Assembly (NCBI RefSeq): GCF_001513955.1
Contig: NZ_KQ948144.1
Span: 68,853-132,852, forward strand
DNA: 64,000 nucleotides
Direction: 5' to 3'
Source of the DNA: Streptomyces pseudovenezuelae
GTDB taxonomy: Bacteria; Actinomycetota; Actinomycetes; Streptomycetales; Streptomycetaceae
Under the pieces are notes generated by a model, which saw only the letters and a list, made by a program, of their open reading frames with translations, was not told the origin of the DNA and did not search any database. The translations under genes were made by a program, and so were the position numbers. Positions within the stretch are counted from its first letter, which is position 1, and each line of letters begins with the position of its first letter. Positions 16,261 to 24,645 of the stretch are shown piece after piece.

Positions 16261-16376
16261 CGCGTGAATGTCCCCGTGAACACAAAGTCCGCAATCCGGA
16301 GCGGCTAACGCCTACTCATCAGTAGGTGCGACCATCGGACGGCATCAACGTCAGGTGAAAGCAGAGGAAGTCGGCC

Positions 16377-17792
16377 ATGGCAACGGCGCCCAGCGTCTCC
16401 TACTCGATTACGGTCCGGCTGGAGGTGCCCGCGAGCGGAACCGCGGTCTCCCAGATCACCACGGCCGTAGAGTCCCACGGAGGCTCGGTGACCGGCCTCG
16501 ACGTGACCGCGTCCGGCCACGAGAAGCTCCGCATCGACGTCACCATCGCCGCGTCCTCCACCGCGCACGCCGACGAGATCGTCCAGCAGCTGCGCGGCAT
16601 CGAGGGCGTCACGCTCGGCAAGGTGTCCGACCGTACGTTCCTGATGCACCTCGGCGGCAAGATCGAGATGGCGTCGAAGCACCCCATCCGCAACCGTGAC
16701 GACCTCTCGATGATCTACACGCCGGGCGTGGCCCGGGTGTGCATGGCGATCGCCGAGAACCCCGAGGACGCGCGCCGCCTCACCATCAAGCGCAACTCCG
16801 TTGCGGTCGTGACGGACGGCTCGGCCGTGCTGGGCCTGGGCAACATCGGACCCAAGGCCGCCCTGCCGGTCATGGAGGGCAAGGCGGCCCTCTTCAAGCG
16901 GTTCGCCGGCATCGACGCCTGGCCGCTGTGCCTGGACACCCAGGACACCGACGCGATCGTCGAGATCGTCAAGGCGATCGCCCCCGGGTTCGCCGGCATC
17001 AACCTCGAGGACATCTCCGCGCCCCGCTGCTTCGAGATCGAGGCCCGGCTGCGTGAGGCCCTCGACATCCCCGTCTTCCACGACGACCAGCACGGCACCG
17101 CGATCGTCGTCCTCGCCGCCCTGACGAACGCCCTGCGCGTCGCCGGCAAGGCGATCGAGAACATCCGGGTCGTCATGTCCGGTGCCGGCGCGGCCGGTAC
17201 GGCCATCCTCAAGCTGCTGATCGCCGCGGGCGTCAAGAACGCCGTCGTCGCCGACATCCACGGTGTCGTGCACGCAGGCCGCGAGGACCTCGTCGACGCC
17301 GCCCCGGGCTCGGCGCTGCGCTGGATCGCCGACAACACCAACCCCGAGAACCTGACCGGGACCCTGAAGGAGGCCGTTCGCGGTGCCGACGTCTTCATCG
17401 GCGTCTCGGCCCCGAACGTCCTGGACGGCACCGACGTGGCCGCCATGGCCGAGGGTGCGATCGTGTTCGCGCTCGCGAATCCCGACCCCGAGGTCGACCC
17501 GGCGGTCGCCCGCCAGACGGCGGCCGTCGTGGCCACCGGTCGGTCCGACTTCCCGAACCAGATCAACAACGTGCTGGTCTTCCCGGGCGTCTTCCGCGGT
17601 CTGCTGGACGCCCAGTCCCGCACGGTCAACACGGAGATGATGCTCGCGGCCGCGAAGGCCCTCGCGGACGTCGTCACCGAGGACGAGCTGAACCCGAACT
17701 ACATCATTCCGAGCGTCTTCAACGACAAGGTCGCGGGCGCGGTGGCGGGTGCGGTGCGGGACGCGGCGAAGGCGGCGGGCGCGACGGCGTAG
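16377..17792 (+). CDS. NAD(P)-dependent malic enzyme with N-terminal ACT domain
   Basis: The 471-residue protein begins with an ACT-like regulatory domain (about 1-80: SYSITVRLEVPASGTAVSQI). The malic enzyme core follows: the Tyr-containing motif MIYTPGVARVC near residue 118, the metal/substrate motif FHDDQHGTAIV near 236, the Rossmann glycine loop MSGAGAAGTAI near 268, and FALANPDPEVDP. It decarboxylates malate to pyruvate, supplying pyruvate and reduced cofactor when growing on organic acids or building lipids. The fused ACT domain suggests allosteric control by an amino acid or similar ligand. Cofactor preference is not decided here; the S. coelicolor counterpart at this position is, as I recall, the NAD-type enzyme. 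Confidence 0.92.
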   Translation: MATAPSVSYSITVRLEVPASGTAVSQITTAVESHGGSVTGLDVTASGHEKLRIDVTIAASSTAHADEIVQQLRGIEGVTLGKVSDRTFLMHLGGKIEMASKHPIRNRDDLSMIYTPGVARVCMAIAENPEDARRLTIKRNSVAVVTDGSAVLGLGNIGPKAALPVMEGKAALFKRFAGIDAWPLCLDTQDTDAIVEIVKAIAPGFAGINLEDISAPRCFEIEARLREALDIPVFHDDQHGTAIVVLAALTNALRVAGKAIENIRVVMSGAGAAGTAILKLLIAAGVKNAVVADIHGVVHAGREDLVDAAPGSALRWIADNTNPENLTGTLKEAVRGADVFIGVSAPNVLDGTDVAAMAEGAIVFALANPDPEVDPAVARQTAAVVATGRSDFPNQINNVLVFPGVFRGLLDAQSRTVNTEMMLAAAKALADVVTEDELNPNYIIPSVFNDKVAGAVAGAVRDAAKAAGATA

Positions 17793-18120
17793 GGCCCGCT
17801 TCCGGGGCTCCGGGCCCCGCGTCTACAGTGGGCGTCGTATGTTTGTTCGGCTGTGAGGATTGCCACGGCGGTCCTCCGGCCCGGCGCGTCGTGGAACCGG
17901 GCGCTTCCGGGCACCCTCTAGGGTGGCGCCACGCCCAGGCCTCTGTTCGTGTGACCCCCTAGGGTGTTCTCACGAGTCCTGCGGGTGCCGGATTGGCTTT
18001 CCCGCAGCAGGTAGGGGCAGGATGCGTCCCTGGGCGCGAGCGCATCGGCTTCGCTGTGCCTCGTGTGCGGCCCCGCCGCGTGGCACACCCCAACGGCAAG
18101 AAGAACACGGGAGTAACAAC
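17793..18120 (+). promoter_or_regulatory. hup leader and promoter region
   Basis: This 328-bp gap has no gene. Two -10-like TAGGGT hexamers lie at 17919-17924 and 17960-17965, each in a similar context (CCCTCTAGGGT and CCCCCTAGGGT). The second would give a leader of about 150 nt before the HU start. The strong spacing between promoter-like elements and ATG is common for highly expressed Streptomyces genes. No riboswitch fold was recognised. Confidence 0.4.
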
Positions 18121-18402
18121 ATGAACCGCAGTGAGCTGGTGGCCGCGCTGGCCGACCGCGCCGAGGTGACCCGCAAGGACGCCGACGCCGTTCTGGCCGC
18201 GTTCGCCGAGACCGTCGGCGAGATCGTCGCCAAGGGCGACGAGAAGGTCACCATCCCCGGCTTCCTGACCTTCGAGCGCACGCACCGTGCCGCTCGCACC
18301 GCGCGCAACCCGCAGACCGGTGACCCGATCCAGATCCCGGCCGGCTACAGCGTCAAGGTTTCGGCGGGCAGCAAGCTCAAGGAAGCCGCCAAGGGCAAGT
18401 AG
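18121..18402 (+). CDS. hupA: HU-family histone-like DNA-binding protein
   Basis: The 93-residue protein is a complete HU: MNRSELVAALADRAEVTRKD opens helix 1, the core follows with GDEKVTIPGFLTF, and the DNA-binding arm is ERTHRAARTARNPQTGDPIQ with the Pro-containing RNPQTG tip. It ends AGSKLKEAAKGK. It lacks the long Lys/Ala-rich tail of the second Streptomyces HU (HupS), so it is the short vegetative form, HupA (SCO2950 by order). It bends and compacts the nucleoid. A ribosome-binding GGGAG precedes the ATG. It is monocistronic, ending in a very strong shared terminator. Confidence 0.95.
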   Translation: MNRSELVAALADRAEVTRKDADAVLAAFAETVGEIVAKGDEKVTIPGFLTFERTHRAARTARNPQTGDPIQIPAGYSVKVSAGSKLKEAAKGK

Positions 18403-18448
18403 GTCCGACGGTGCGTCTCGGGACGACGTACACGTCTCAGTAACGTCA

Positions 18449-18484
18449 ATGGGGCGGCCACCCGGAACCGGGTGGCCGCCCCAT
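18449..18484. terminator. Bidirectional terminator between hup and murA
   Basis: ATGGGGCGGCCACCCGG (18449-18465) and CCGGGTGGCCGCCCCAT (18468-18484) form a perfect 17-bp inverted repeat separated by AA. It lies 46 bp after the hup stop and 20 bp from the murA stop, placed to end both convergent transcripts. Confidence 0.9.
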
Positions 18485-18503
18485 CGTCGTACGCGGGAAT
18501 CGG

Positions 18504-19850
18504 TCAGCCGAGGGCCTTGCCCGGCAGCTCAACCTTCGCGCCCAGCTCGACGAGCTTCTCCATGAAGTTCTCGTAGCCGCGGTTGATGAGGTCGATCCCG
18601 TGGACCCGGGACGTCCCCTGGGCCGCCAGCGCGGCGATCAGGTACGAGAAGCCGCCGCGCAGGTCGGGGATGACCAGGTCGGCGCCCTGGAGCTTGGTGG
18701 GTCCCGAGACGACCGCCGAGTGCAGGAAGTTGCGCTGGCCGAAGCGGCAGTTGGAACCGCCCAGGCACTCGCGGTAGAGCTGGATGTGAGCACCCATCTG
18801 GTTCAACGCGGAGGTGAAACCGAGGCGGGACTCGTAGACCGTCTCGTGGATGATCGACAGACCGGTGGCCTGGGTGAGGGCGACCACCAGCGGCTGCTGC
18901 CAGTCCGTCTGGAAGCCCGGGTGCACGTCCGTTTCGAGCGCGATGGACTTCAACTGGCCGCCGGGGTGCCAGAACCGGATGCCCTCGTCGTCGATCTCGA
19001 AGGCACCGCCCACCTTCCGGTAGGTGTTCAGGAACGTCATCATCGAGCGCTGCTGGGCGCCGCGGACGTAGATGTCGCCCTCGGTCGCCAGCGCGGCGGA
19101 CGCCCAGGAGGCGGCCTCCAGACGGTCCGGCAGGGCGCGGTGGTTGTAGCCGCTGAGCCGGTCCACCCCCGTGACGCGGATGGTCCGGTCGGTGTCCATC
19201 GCGATGATGGCGCCCATCTTCTGCAGCACGCAGATGAGGTCCTCGATCTCCGGCTCCACCGCGGCGTTCGAGAGCTCGGTGACGCCCTCCGCGAGAACGG
19301 CCGTCAGCAGCACCTGCTCGGTCGCGCCGACGGACGGGTAGGGCAGCGTGATCTTCGTGCCGCGAAGCCGCCGCGGCGCCTCCAGGAACTGCCCGTCGGC
19401 GCGCTTCTCGATGGTCGCGCCGAACTGCCGCAGCACCTCGAAGTGGAAGTCGATGGGCCGGCCGCCGATGTCGCAGCCGCCGAGACCGGGGATGAAGGCG
19501 TGTCCGAGGCGGTGCAGCAGGGGACCGCACAGGAGGATCGGGATCCGGGAGGAACCCGCGTGGGCATCGATGTCAGCGACGTTGGCGCTCTCGACATGCG
19601 TCGGGTCCATCACCAGCTCGCCCGGTTCCTCACCCGGACGGACCGTCACCCCGTGCAGTTGCAGCAGCCCGCGTACGACGCGCACGTCACGGATGTCCGG
19701 AACATTGCGCAGTCGACTCGGCTCGCTGCCCAGCAGGGCGGCGACCATGGCCTTCGGTACGAGGTTCTTCGCACCGCGGACACGGATCTCGCCCTCCAGC
19801 GGGGTTCCGCCGTGGACAAGCAGTACGTCGTCAGAGCCGTTGACGGTCAT
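18504..19850 (-). CDS. murA: UDP-N-acetylglucosamine 1-carboxyvinyltransferase
   Basis: The 448-residue EPSP-synthase-family enzyme transfers enolpyruvate from PEP to UDP-GlcNAc, the first committed step of peptidoglycan synthesis. The catalytic, fosfomycin-sensitive Cys is present at residue 126 in GGCDIGGRPIDFH. The N-terminal substrate Lys-Asn is in RGAKNLVPKAM (the usual form is RGAKNAALP, so this is a slightly divergent MurA). RGAQQRSMMTFLN and DLRGGFSYLIAALAAQG match the family's conserved loops. Streptomyces carry two MurA-like genes and this is the one next to hup. The extra length over E. coli MurA (419) is spread through the protein. It converges on hup. Confidence 0.92.
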   Translation of the reverse strand: MTVNGSDDVLLVHGGTPLEGEIRVRGAKNLVPKAMVAALLGSEPSRLRNVPDIRDVRVVRGLLQLHGVTVRPGEEPGELVMDPTHVESANVADIDAHAGSSRIPILLCGPLLHRLGHAFIPGLGGCDIGGRPIDFHFEVLRQFGATIEKRADGQFLEAPRRLRGTKITLPYPSVGATEQVLLTAVLAEGVTELSNAAVEPEIEDLICVLQKMGAIIAMDTDRTIRVTGVDRLSGYNHRALPDRLEAASWASAALATEGDIYVRGAQQRSMMTFLNTYRKVGGAFEIDDEGIRFWHPGGQLKSIALETDVHPGFQTDWQQPLVVALTQATGLSIIHETVYESRLGFTSALNQMGAHIQLYRECLGGSNCRFGQRNFLHSAVVSGPTKLQGADLVIPDLRGGFSYLIAALAAQGTSRVHGIDLINRGYENFMEKLVELGAKVELPGKALG

Positions 19851-20095
19851 GTATCTCGCGTTCCGATGAGTCGGGCAGGGGCCGGAAGGGACAAGGGTAA
19901 TCGCCGCCCACCCCCCTTCAGTAAGCCCAAGTGCCGCTCAGTCACGTCATAGCTGTGTCACAACACGTGCCGTCCCCTGTCGGGCACATGGGGTCACCGG
20001 CGCCGGGCGTGCGCGTGGGGCGCATCGGTGCGCTCTGAGCTGCATCCACTGCCGTAGCGGCATTGCCTCCCCACGCGGAGGGAAGATGCGGGATC

Positions 20096-20677
20096 ATGTC
20101 TGGCATGACCGAGGTGTCCTCGCTCACAGGGCGGTTGCTCGTGGCAACACCCGCCCTGGCGGACCCGAACTTCGACCGAGCGGTGGTGCTCCTTCTCGAC
20201 CACGACGAGGAGGGCTCCCTCGGCGTCGTCCTCAACCGGCCCACCCCGGTGGACGTCGGCGACATCCTGGAGGGCTGGGCCGAGCTCGCGGGCGAACCCG
20301 GCGTCGTCTTCCAGGGCGGCCCGGTCTCCCTGGACTCGGCGCTGGGGGTCGCCGTCATCCCCGGCGGCGGGGCCGTCGACGGGACCCCGCTGGGCTGGCG
20401 CCGAGTGCACGGCGCGATCGGACTGGTCGATCTGGAGGCCCCTCCGGAGCTGCTCGCCTCGGCCCTCGGCAGCCTGCGCATCTTCGCCGGTTACGCCGGC
20501 TGGGGCCCCGGCCAGCTGGAGGACGAACTGGTGGAGGGCGCCTGGTACGTCGTCGAGTCGGAACCCGGTGACGTGTCCTCCCCGTCCCCGGAGAGACTGT
20601 GGCGCGAGGTCCTGCGCCGCCAGCGCAACGAGCTCGCGATGGTGGCCACGTATCCGGACGACCCTTCGCTGAACTGA
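20096..20677 (+). CDS. YqgE/AlgH family protein
   Basis: The 193-residue protein matches YqgE/AlgH throughout: LTGRLLVATPALADPNFDRA at the start, LNRPTPVDVGDIL, VFQGGPVSLDSALGVAV, and RIFAGYAGWGPGQLEDEL toward the end. The fold is known but the biochemical role is not. It is soluble and usually constitutive. GGAGGG lies 13 bases before the ATG at 20096; the ATG at 20105 (MTEVSSLTG) is an equally fair start. The DUF3039 gene follows 29 bp later on the same strand. Confidence 0.92.
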   Translation: MSGMTEVSSLTGRLLVATPALADPNFDRAVVLLLDHDEEGSLGVVLNRPTPVDVGDILEGWAELAGEPGVVFQGGPVSLDSALGVAVIPGGGAVDGTPLGWRRVHGAIGLVDLEAPPELLASALGSLRIFAGYAGWGPGQLEDELVEGAWYVVESEPGDVSSPSPERLWREVLRRQRNELAMVATYPDDPSLN

Positions 20678-20706
20678 TCCATGTGAGCTTCAGTACCCTT
20701 GGCCGT

Positions 20707-20985
20707 ATGAGCACTCTCGAGCCCGAGCGCGGGACTGGTACGGGGACCCTCGTCGAGCCCACGCCGCAGACTTCCCACGGCGACGGCGACCACGAGCGCT
20801 TCGCCCATTACGTCCAGAAGGACAAGATCATGGCGAGCGCCCTCGACGGCACGCCCGTCGTGGCGCTGTGCGGCAAGGTGTGGGTGCCCGGCCGCGATCC
20901 CAAGAAGTACCCCGTGTGTCCCATGTGCAAGGAGATCTACGAGTCCATGGGTTCCGGGGACGACGACAAGGACGGCGACAAGTAG
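20707..20985 (+). CDS. DUF3039 small zinc-ribbon-like protein
   Basis: The 92-residue actinobacterial protein has the DUF3039 core HERFAHYVQKDKIMASALDG, then a putative metal site ALCGKVW and VCPMCKEIY (Cys and Cys-x2-Cys), and an acidic GDDDKDGDK tail. Its function is unknown. It follows the yqgE gene by 29 bp and ends at a terminator, so the two are probably one transcript. Confidence 0.88.
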   Translation: MSTLEPERGTGTGTLVEPTPQTSHGDGDHERFAHYVQKDKIMASALDGTPVVALCGKVWVPGRDPKKYPVCPMCKEIYESMGSGDDDKDGDK

Positions 20986-20996
20986 CCGTTCGCCAG

Positions 20997-21033
20997 GCCC
21001 CCGGGACGCGTTCCGCGTGCCCCGGGGGCTTTC
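20997..21033 (+). terminator. Terminator after the DUF3039 gene
   Basis: GCCCCCGGGACGCG (20997-21010) pairs with CGCGTGCCCCGGGGGC (21014-21029) with a two-base bulge and a three-base loop, followed by TTTC. It lies 11 bp after the stop codon. Confidence 0.85.
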
Positions 21034-21065
21034 GCGTGCTCGGGTCACGAAGTGGTCGAGACCTC

Positions 21066-21146
21066 TTGTGGACGTGTTCCTGCACGCCTTAGCCTCCGTT
21101 GCGTTGTGCACAGCGAAACGGTGATTGCGCATAGTGCAACGCACTA
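21066..21146 (+). promoter_or_regulatory. Promoter and palindromic operator of the decayed sugar-transporter operon
   Basis: TTGTGG (21066-21071), an 18-bp spacer and TAGCCT (21090-21095) form a good Streptomyces vegetative promoter. Downstream, TAGTGC-AAC-GCACTA (21132-21146) is a perfect palindrome. It overlaps a second one, TTGCGC-ATA-GTGCAA (21124/21125-21139), which has one mismatch. This is the usual form of a sugar-responsive repressor site. A GGAGGG ribosome-binding site follows. Its first gene is gone, so it now probably drives the hexosaminidase gene. Confidence 0.6.
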
Positions 21147-21160
21147 ACGGAGGGCCCTCC

Positions 21161-21244
21161 ATGAAGCTGTCCGCCCGACTCCTCACCCCGGCGTCCACGC
21201 CCTCTACTGCCGGACCGTTCGGCTCCGCCGGGTGGCCCCGGTGA
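21161..21244 (+). pseudogene. Signal-peptide stub, probably of a lost sugar-binding lipoprotein
   Basis: An ATG with GGAGGG ten bases upstream begins a 27-codon frame, MKLSARLLTPAST and on, that stops at 21242-21244 (TGA). The basic start resembles the first residues of a secreted solute-binding protein, but the hydrophobic core and lipobox are missing. The next base continues straight into permease sequence. The simplest reading is a deletion that fused the start of the binding-protein gene to a downstream permease gene. Identity as a binding protein is inferred from context. Confidence 0.4.
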
Positions 21245-21883
21245 CCCAGCGCGCCGCCCGGACCCCCTGGCTCTGTCTCGTCCCCGCCCTGACGCTCGTG
21301 CCCTCGCCGGATTCCTTCCGGCGCGTGTTCGGGCAGCGGGATTTCGGTCGGTATTTCGTCAACGGCCTTGTCGTCGCGTGCAGTGTCGTGATCGTCTCGG
21401 CGCTGATCGCGTTTCTCACCGCGACCGCCGTGACACGATTCCGCTTCCGCTTCCGGACCCTCACCGTCCTCTTGTTCCTGCGGCTGCGGGACTTCGCTCT
21501 GCTGAACCCGCGGGGCTCGCTGATCCTGCCCCGCATCGCGTTCTCGCCGCCCTTCGCGATCTGGATGCCGAAGGGGTTCGGGAAGGCCGTACCGGAGGCT
21601 TTGGAGGAGGCCGCGTACATCGACGGCGCGAGCCGTGCGTGATTCCTGTGGCAGATTCTTCATCTCGGCCCGGAACGATTTCCTCTTCGCCAAGTCGTTC
21701 ATCATCAGCGACACTTCGCGGTCCACTCCGCCCATGGCCCCGCCGGTCCTCCTCACGCCGGACGAGCCGGACCGGGGCGGGGTCATGGCGGCGTCGACGG
21801 TGACGACGATCGCGGTGCTGGTGTTCTTCGTACTCGTACAGCGACGCCTGGTCTCGGCACCGGGCGGAGCGGTTAAGGACTGA
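21241..21883 (+). pseudogene. Degraded carbohydrate ABC transporter permease (MalG/DasC type)
   Basis: Two frames together spell most of a sugar ABC permease. Frame one (21241-21642) gives FRRVFGQRDFGRYFVNGLVV, then FLTATAVTRFRFRFRT and the EAA loop EALEEAAYIDGASRA. It then hits TGA at 21640-21642, where intact relatives have Arg (CGA to TGA). Frame two (21650-21883) continues with FLWQIL-like residues and then NDFLFAKSFIISDTS, GGVMAASTV and VLVFFVLVQRRLVS to the normal C-terminus. Segments are missing after FRTLTVLLFL and after QIL, and the frame shifts. So nonsense mutation, internal deletions and a frameshift have all accumulated. The gene is not functional. Confidence 0.85.
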
Positions 21884-21884
21884 C

Positions 21885-23516
21885 GTGACTTCGCTGGCAG
21901 AACTGATTCCCGCGCCGCGCTCCGTCGAGGGGCCCACGGCGGGCGGCTTCGTCTTCGGACCGGAGACCGCCCTGTGGGGCGCCCCCGGTACCGGGACCAC
22001 ACAGCGGTGGCTGCGCTCCACCCTCGGCACGGCCCTCGGCCTGCCGCTGCCGCCGGGGCGGGAGGGCGGCCAGGACACGCTCACGCTGCGCCTCGACGAC
22101 ACCCTGGACCCGGAGGGCTACCGGCTCCAGGTCACCGCAGAGGGGGGCGTCGAGATCACGGGCGGCGGCCCGGCAGGCGTGTTCTGGGGCGCCCAGTCGC
22201 TGCGCCAGCTCCTCGGCCCCGACGCCTTCCGGCGCGCGCCCGTGGCCCCCGGCCGGCAGTACGGCGTCCGGCATCAGAGCGTCGAGGACGCCCCGCGCTT
22301 CCGCTGGCGCGGCCTCATGCTCGACGTGGCCCGGCACTTCATGCCCAAGGACGGAGTCCTGCGTTACCTCGATCTCATGGCCGCGCACAAACTCAACGTC
22401 TTCCACTTCCACCTGACGGACGACCAGGGCTGGCGGATCGAGATCAAGCGATACCCCCGGCTCACCGAGGTGGGCTCATGGCGGGCGCGTACCAAATTCG
22501 GCCACCGGGCCTCGCCGCTGTGGGAGGAGAAGCCGCACGGTGGCTTCTACACCCAGGACGACATCCGGGAGATCGTCGCCTACGCCGCCGAGCGGCATAT
22601 CACCGTCGTCCCCGAAATCGACGTGCCCGGACACTCTCAGGCCGCCATCGCCGCGTACCCGGAACTCGGCAACACCGACGTCATCGACACGACCTCCCTC
22701 ACGGTCTGGGACAACTGGGGCGTCTCCCTGAACGTACTCGCCCCCACTGACAACACCCTGCGCTTCTACGAGGGCGTGTTCGAGGAACTGCTGGACCTGT
22801 TCCCCTCCGAGTTCGTGCACATCGGCGGCGACGAATGCGCCAAGGAACAGTGGCGCGAGTCGCCCCTTGTCCAGAGCCGTATCGAGGAGCTCGGTCTCGC
22901 CGACGAGGACGAGCTCCAGTCCTGGTTCATCGGCCACTTCGACAAGTGGCTGACCGCGCGCGGACGCAGACTCATCGGCTGGGACGAGATCCTGGAGGGC
23001 GGTCTCGCCGACGGCGCGGCCGTCTCCTCGTGGCGCGGCTACCAGGGCGGGATCGCCGCCGCACGCTCCGGCCACGACGTCGTCATGTGCCCCGAGCAGT
23101 ATGTGTACCTGGACCACCGTCAGGACGCCGGCGCGGACGAGCCGGCGCCGATCGGGTACGTCCGCACCCTGGAGGACGTGTACCGCTTCGAGCCCGTTCC
23201 GCCCCAGCTGACTTCGGAGGAGGCCGGGCATGTCCTCGGCACCCAGGCCAACCTGTGGACCGAGGTGATGGAGGATCACGCGCGTGTGGACTACCAGGCG
23301 TTCCCTCGGCTCGTGGCCTTCGCCGAGGTGGCCTGGAGTGCTCTGCCCGCCCCCGCGGAACGGGACTTCGCCGACTTCGAGCGGCGGATGACCGCGCACT
23401 ACGAACGACTCGACGCCCTGGGCGTCGGCTACCGGCCGCGCACGGGACCGCTGCCGTGGCAGAAACGGCCCGGTGTGCTCGGCCGGTCCATCGAGGGGAC
23501 GCCCCCGAACAGGTAG
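21885..23516 (+). CDS. Beta-N-acetylhexosaminidase, glycoside hydrolase family 20
   Basis: The 543-residue protein has the GH20 N-terminal domain (about 1-130) and the catalytic TIM barrel. FRWRGLMLDVARHF and NVFHFHLTDDQGWRIEIKRY mark early strands. VVPEIDVPGHSQAA is the substrate loop, and the catalytic Asp316-Glu317 pair sits in HIGGDECAKEQW. It removes terminal GlcNAc/GalNAc from chito-oligosaccharides by substrate-assisted catalysis. There is no signal peptide, so it should act in the cytoplasm on imported chitobiose-type sugars. The start GTG at 21885 is one base after the permease relic's stop. It was evidently the last gene of a sugar-import operon whose transporter is now lost. Confidence 0.93.
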   Translation: MTSLAELIPAPRSVEGPTAGGFVFGPETALWGAPGTGTTQRWLRSTLGTALGLPLPPGREGGQDTLTLRLDDTLDPEGYRLQVTAEGGVEITGGGPAGVFWGAQSLRQLLGPDAFRRAPVAPGRQYGVRHQSVEDAPRFRWRGLMLDVARHFMPKDGVLRYLDLMAAHKLNVFHFHLTDDQGWRIEIKRYPRLTEVGSWRARTKFGHRASPLWEEKPHGGFYTQDDIREIVAYAAERHITVVPEIDVPGHSQAAIAAYPELGNTDVIDTTSLTVWDNWGVSLNVLAPTDNTLRFYEGVFEELLDLFPSEFVHIGGDECAKEQWRESPLVQSRIEELGLADEDELQSWFIGHFDKWLTARGRRLIGWDEILEGGLADGAAVSSWRGYQGGIAAARSGHDVVMCPEQYVYLDHRQDAGADEPAPIGYVRTLEDVYRFEPVPPQLTSEEAGHVLGTQANLWTEVMEDHARVDYQAFPRLVAFAEVAWSALPAPAERDFADFERRMTAHYERLDALGVGYRPRTGPLPWQKRPGVLGRSIEGTPPNR

Positions 23517-23751
23517 GGGAAAAAGACCTCAAGTGTCACCGAAGAGTGTCAATCGTCATGTGCGGGTTATCCCGGATGAAAACGGACCATCTCCCTGGTG
23601 GGGTGGGCGAATGCCGCCGAACGCCTCCTAGCGGACCCCTGTCTTCGGGTGTTGCGAAGATGTGCCAGAGTTGCCACGTCCGCCCTGTCAGCACGTACCG
23701 TACGGCAGCAACAGGCAGGGCCAGGTGGGGCAGCGGGAAGGGGCAGCCGGT

Positions 23752-24645
23752 TTGACCACGCACACACCGCAGGCGGCGCAGGCCGTCACGCTGCCCACGA
23801 CACTGGACGAGGCCGTGGCGGCCCTCACCGCCATGCCCGCCGCCGTGCCCGTCGCCGGCGGCACCGACCTCATGGCCGCCGTCAACTCCGGGCAGCTCAG
23901 GCCCGCCGCCCTCGTCGGTCTCGGCCGGATCAGCGAGATCCGCGGCTGGCAGTACCAGGACGGGCACGCCCTGCTCGGCGCCGGGCTCACCCACGCGCGG
24001 ATGGGCCGCCCCGACTTCGCCGCCCTCATCCCCGCGCTCGCCGCCGCCGCCCGCGCCGCGGGCCCACCGCAGATCCGCAACGCGGGCACCCTGGGCGGCA
24101 ATATCGCCTCGGCGGCCCCCACGGGCGACGCGCTGCCCGTCCTCGCCGCCCTCGAAGCCACGCTGATCATCGCGGGCCCGGACGGAGCCCGCCGCGAGAT
24201 GCCCGTCTCGCACCTGCTGGCCGGCATGGAGATGCTGCGCGCCGGCGAACTCATCGGCTTCGTGCGCGTGCCGCTGCTGCACGCCCCGCAGGTCTTCCTC
24301 AAGGTCACAGGGCGTACCGGCCCGGGCCGCGCGATGGCCTCCGTCGCGCTGGTCCTCGACCCGGCCCGGCGCGGGGTCAGGTGCGCCGTCGGTGCCATAG
24401 CGCCGATGCCGCTGCGCCCCCTGGACGCCGAGCAGTGGGTCGCCCGGCTCATCGACTGGGACAACAACCGCGCGATCGTCCCGGAGGCCCTGGAGGCCTT
24501 CGGCGAGTACGTCGCCGCGGCCTGCATCCCCGACCCGGCACCGGCCCCGGACGGCTCGGTGCCGCAGCATCCGCCCGCAGTACTGCACCTGCGGCGCACC
24601 GTCGCCGCGCTGGCCCGACGAGCACTGGGGAGGGCACTTTCGTGA
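23752..24645 (+). CDS. Xanthine-dehydrogenase-family FAD-binding subunit
   Basis: The 297-residue protein is the FAD subunit of a molybdenum hydroxylase. It shows the flavin-binding VPVAGGTDLMAAVNSG near residue 30, QIRNAGTLGGNIASAAPTGD near 105, and the CO-dehydrogenase flavoprotein C-terminal region (FLKVTGRTGPGRAMASVALV). It passes electrons from the iron-sulfur subunit to NAD+ or another acceptor. The TTG at 23752 with GAAGGGG nine bases upstream is the best start; GTG 23725 is possible. It overlaps the next gene by GTGA. It is the first of three enzyme subunits in the order FAD, 2Fe-2S, Mo. Confidence 0.88.
   Translation: MTTHTPQAAQAVTLPTTLDEAVAALTAMPAAVPVAGGTDLMAAVNSGQLRPAALVGLGRISEIRGWQYQDGHALLGAGLTHARMGRPDFAALIPALAAAARAAGPPQIRNAGTLGGNIASAAPTGDALPVLAALEATLIIAGPDGARREMPVSHLLAGMEMLRAGELIGFVRVPLLHAPQVFLKVTGRTGPGRAMASVALVLDPARRGVRCAVGAIAPMPLRPLDAEQWVARLIDWDNNRAIVPEALEAFGEYVAAACIPDPAPAPDGSVPQHPPAVLHLRRTVAALARRALGRALS

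Noticed and set aside
20491..22002. 503-codon leftward frame over yqgE, DUF3039 and the transporter relic
   Set aside because: It is antisense to three explained units and contains no domain; it is long only because the strand lacks stops in GC-rich DNA.
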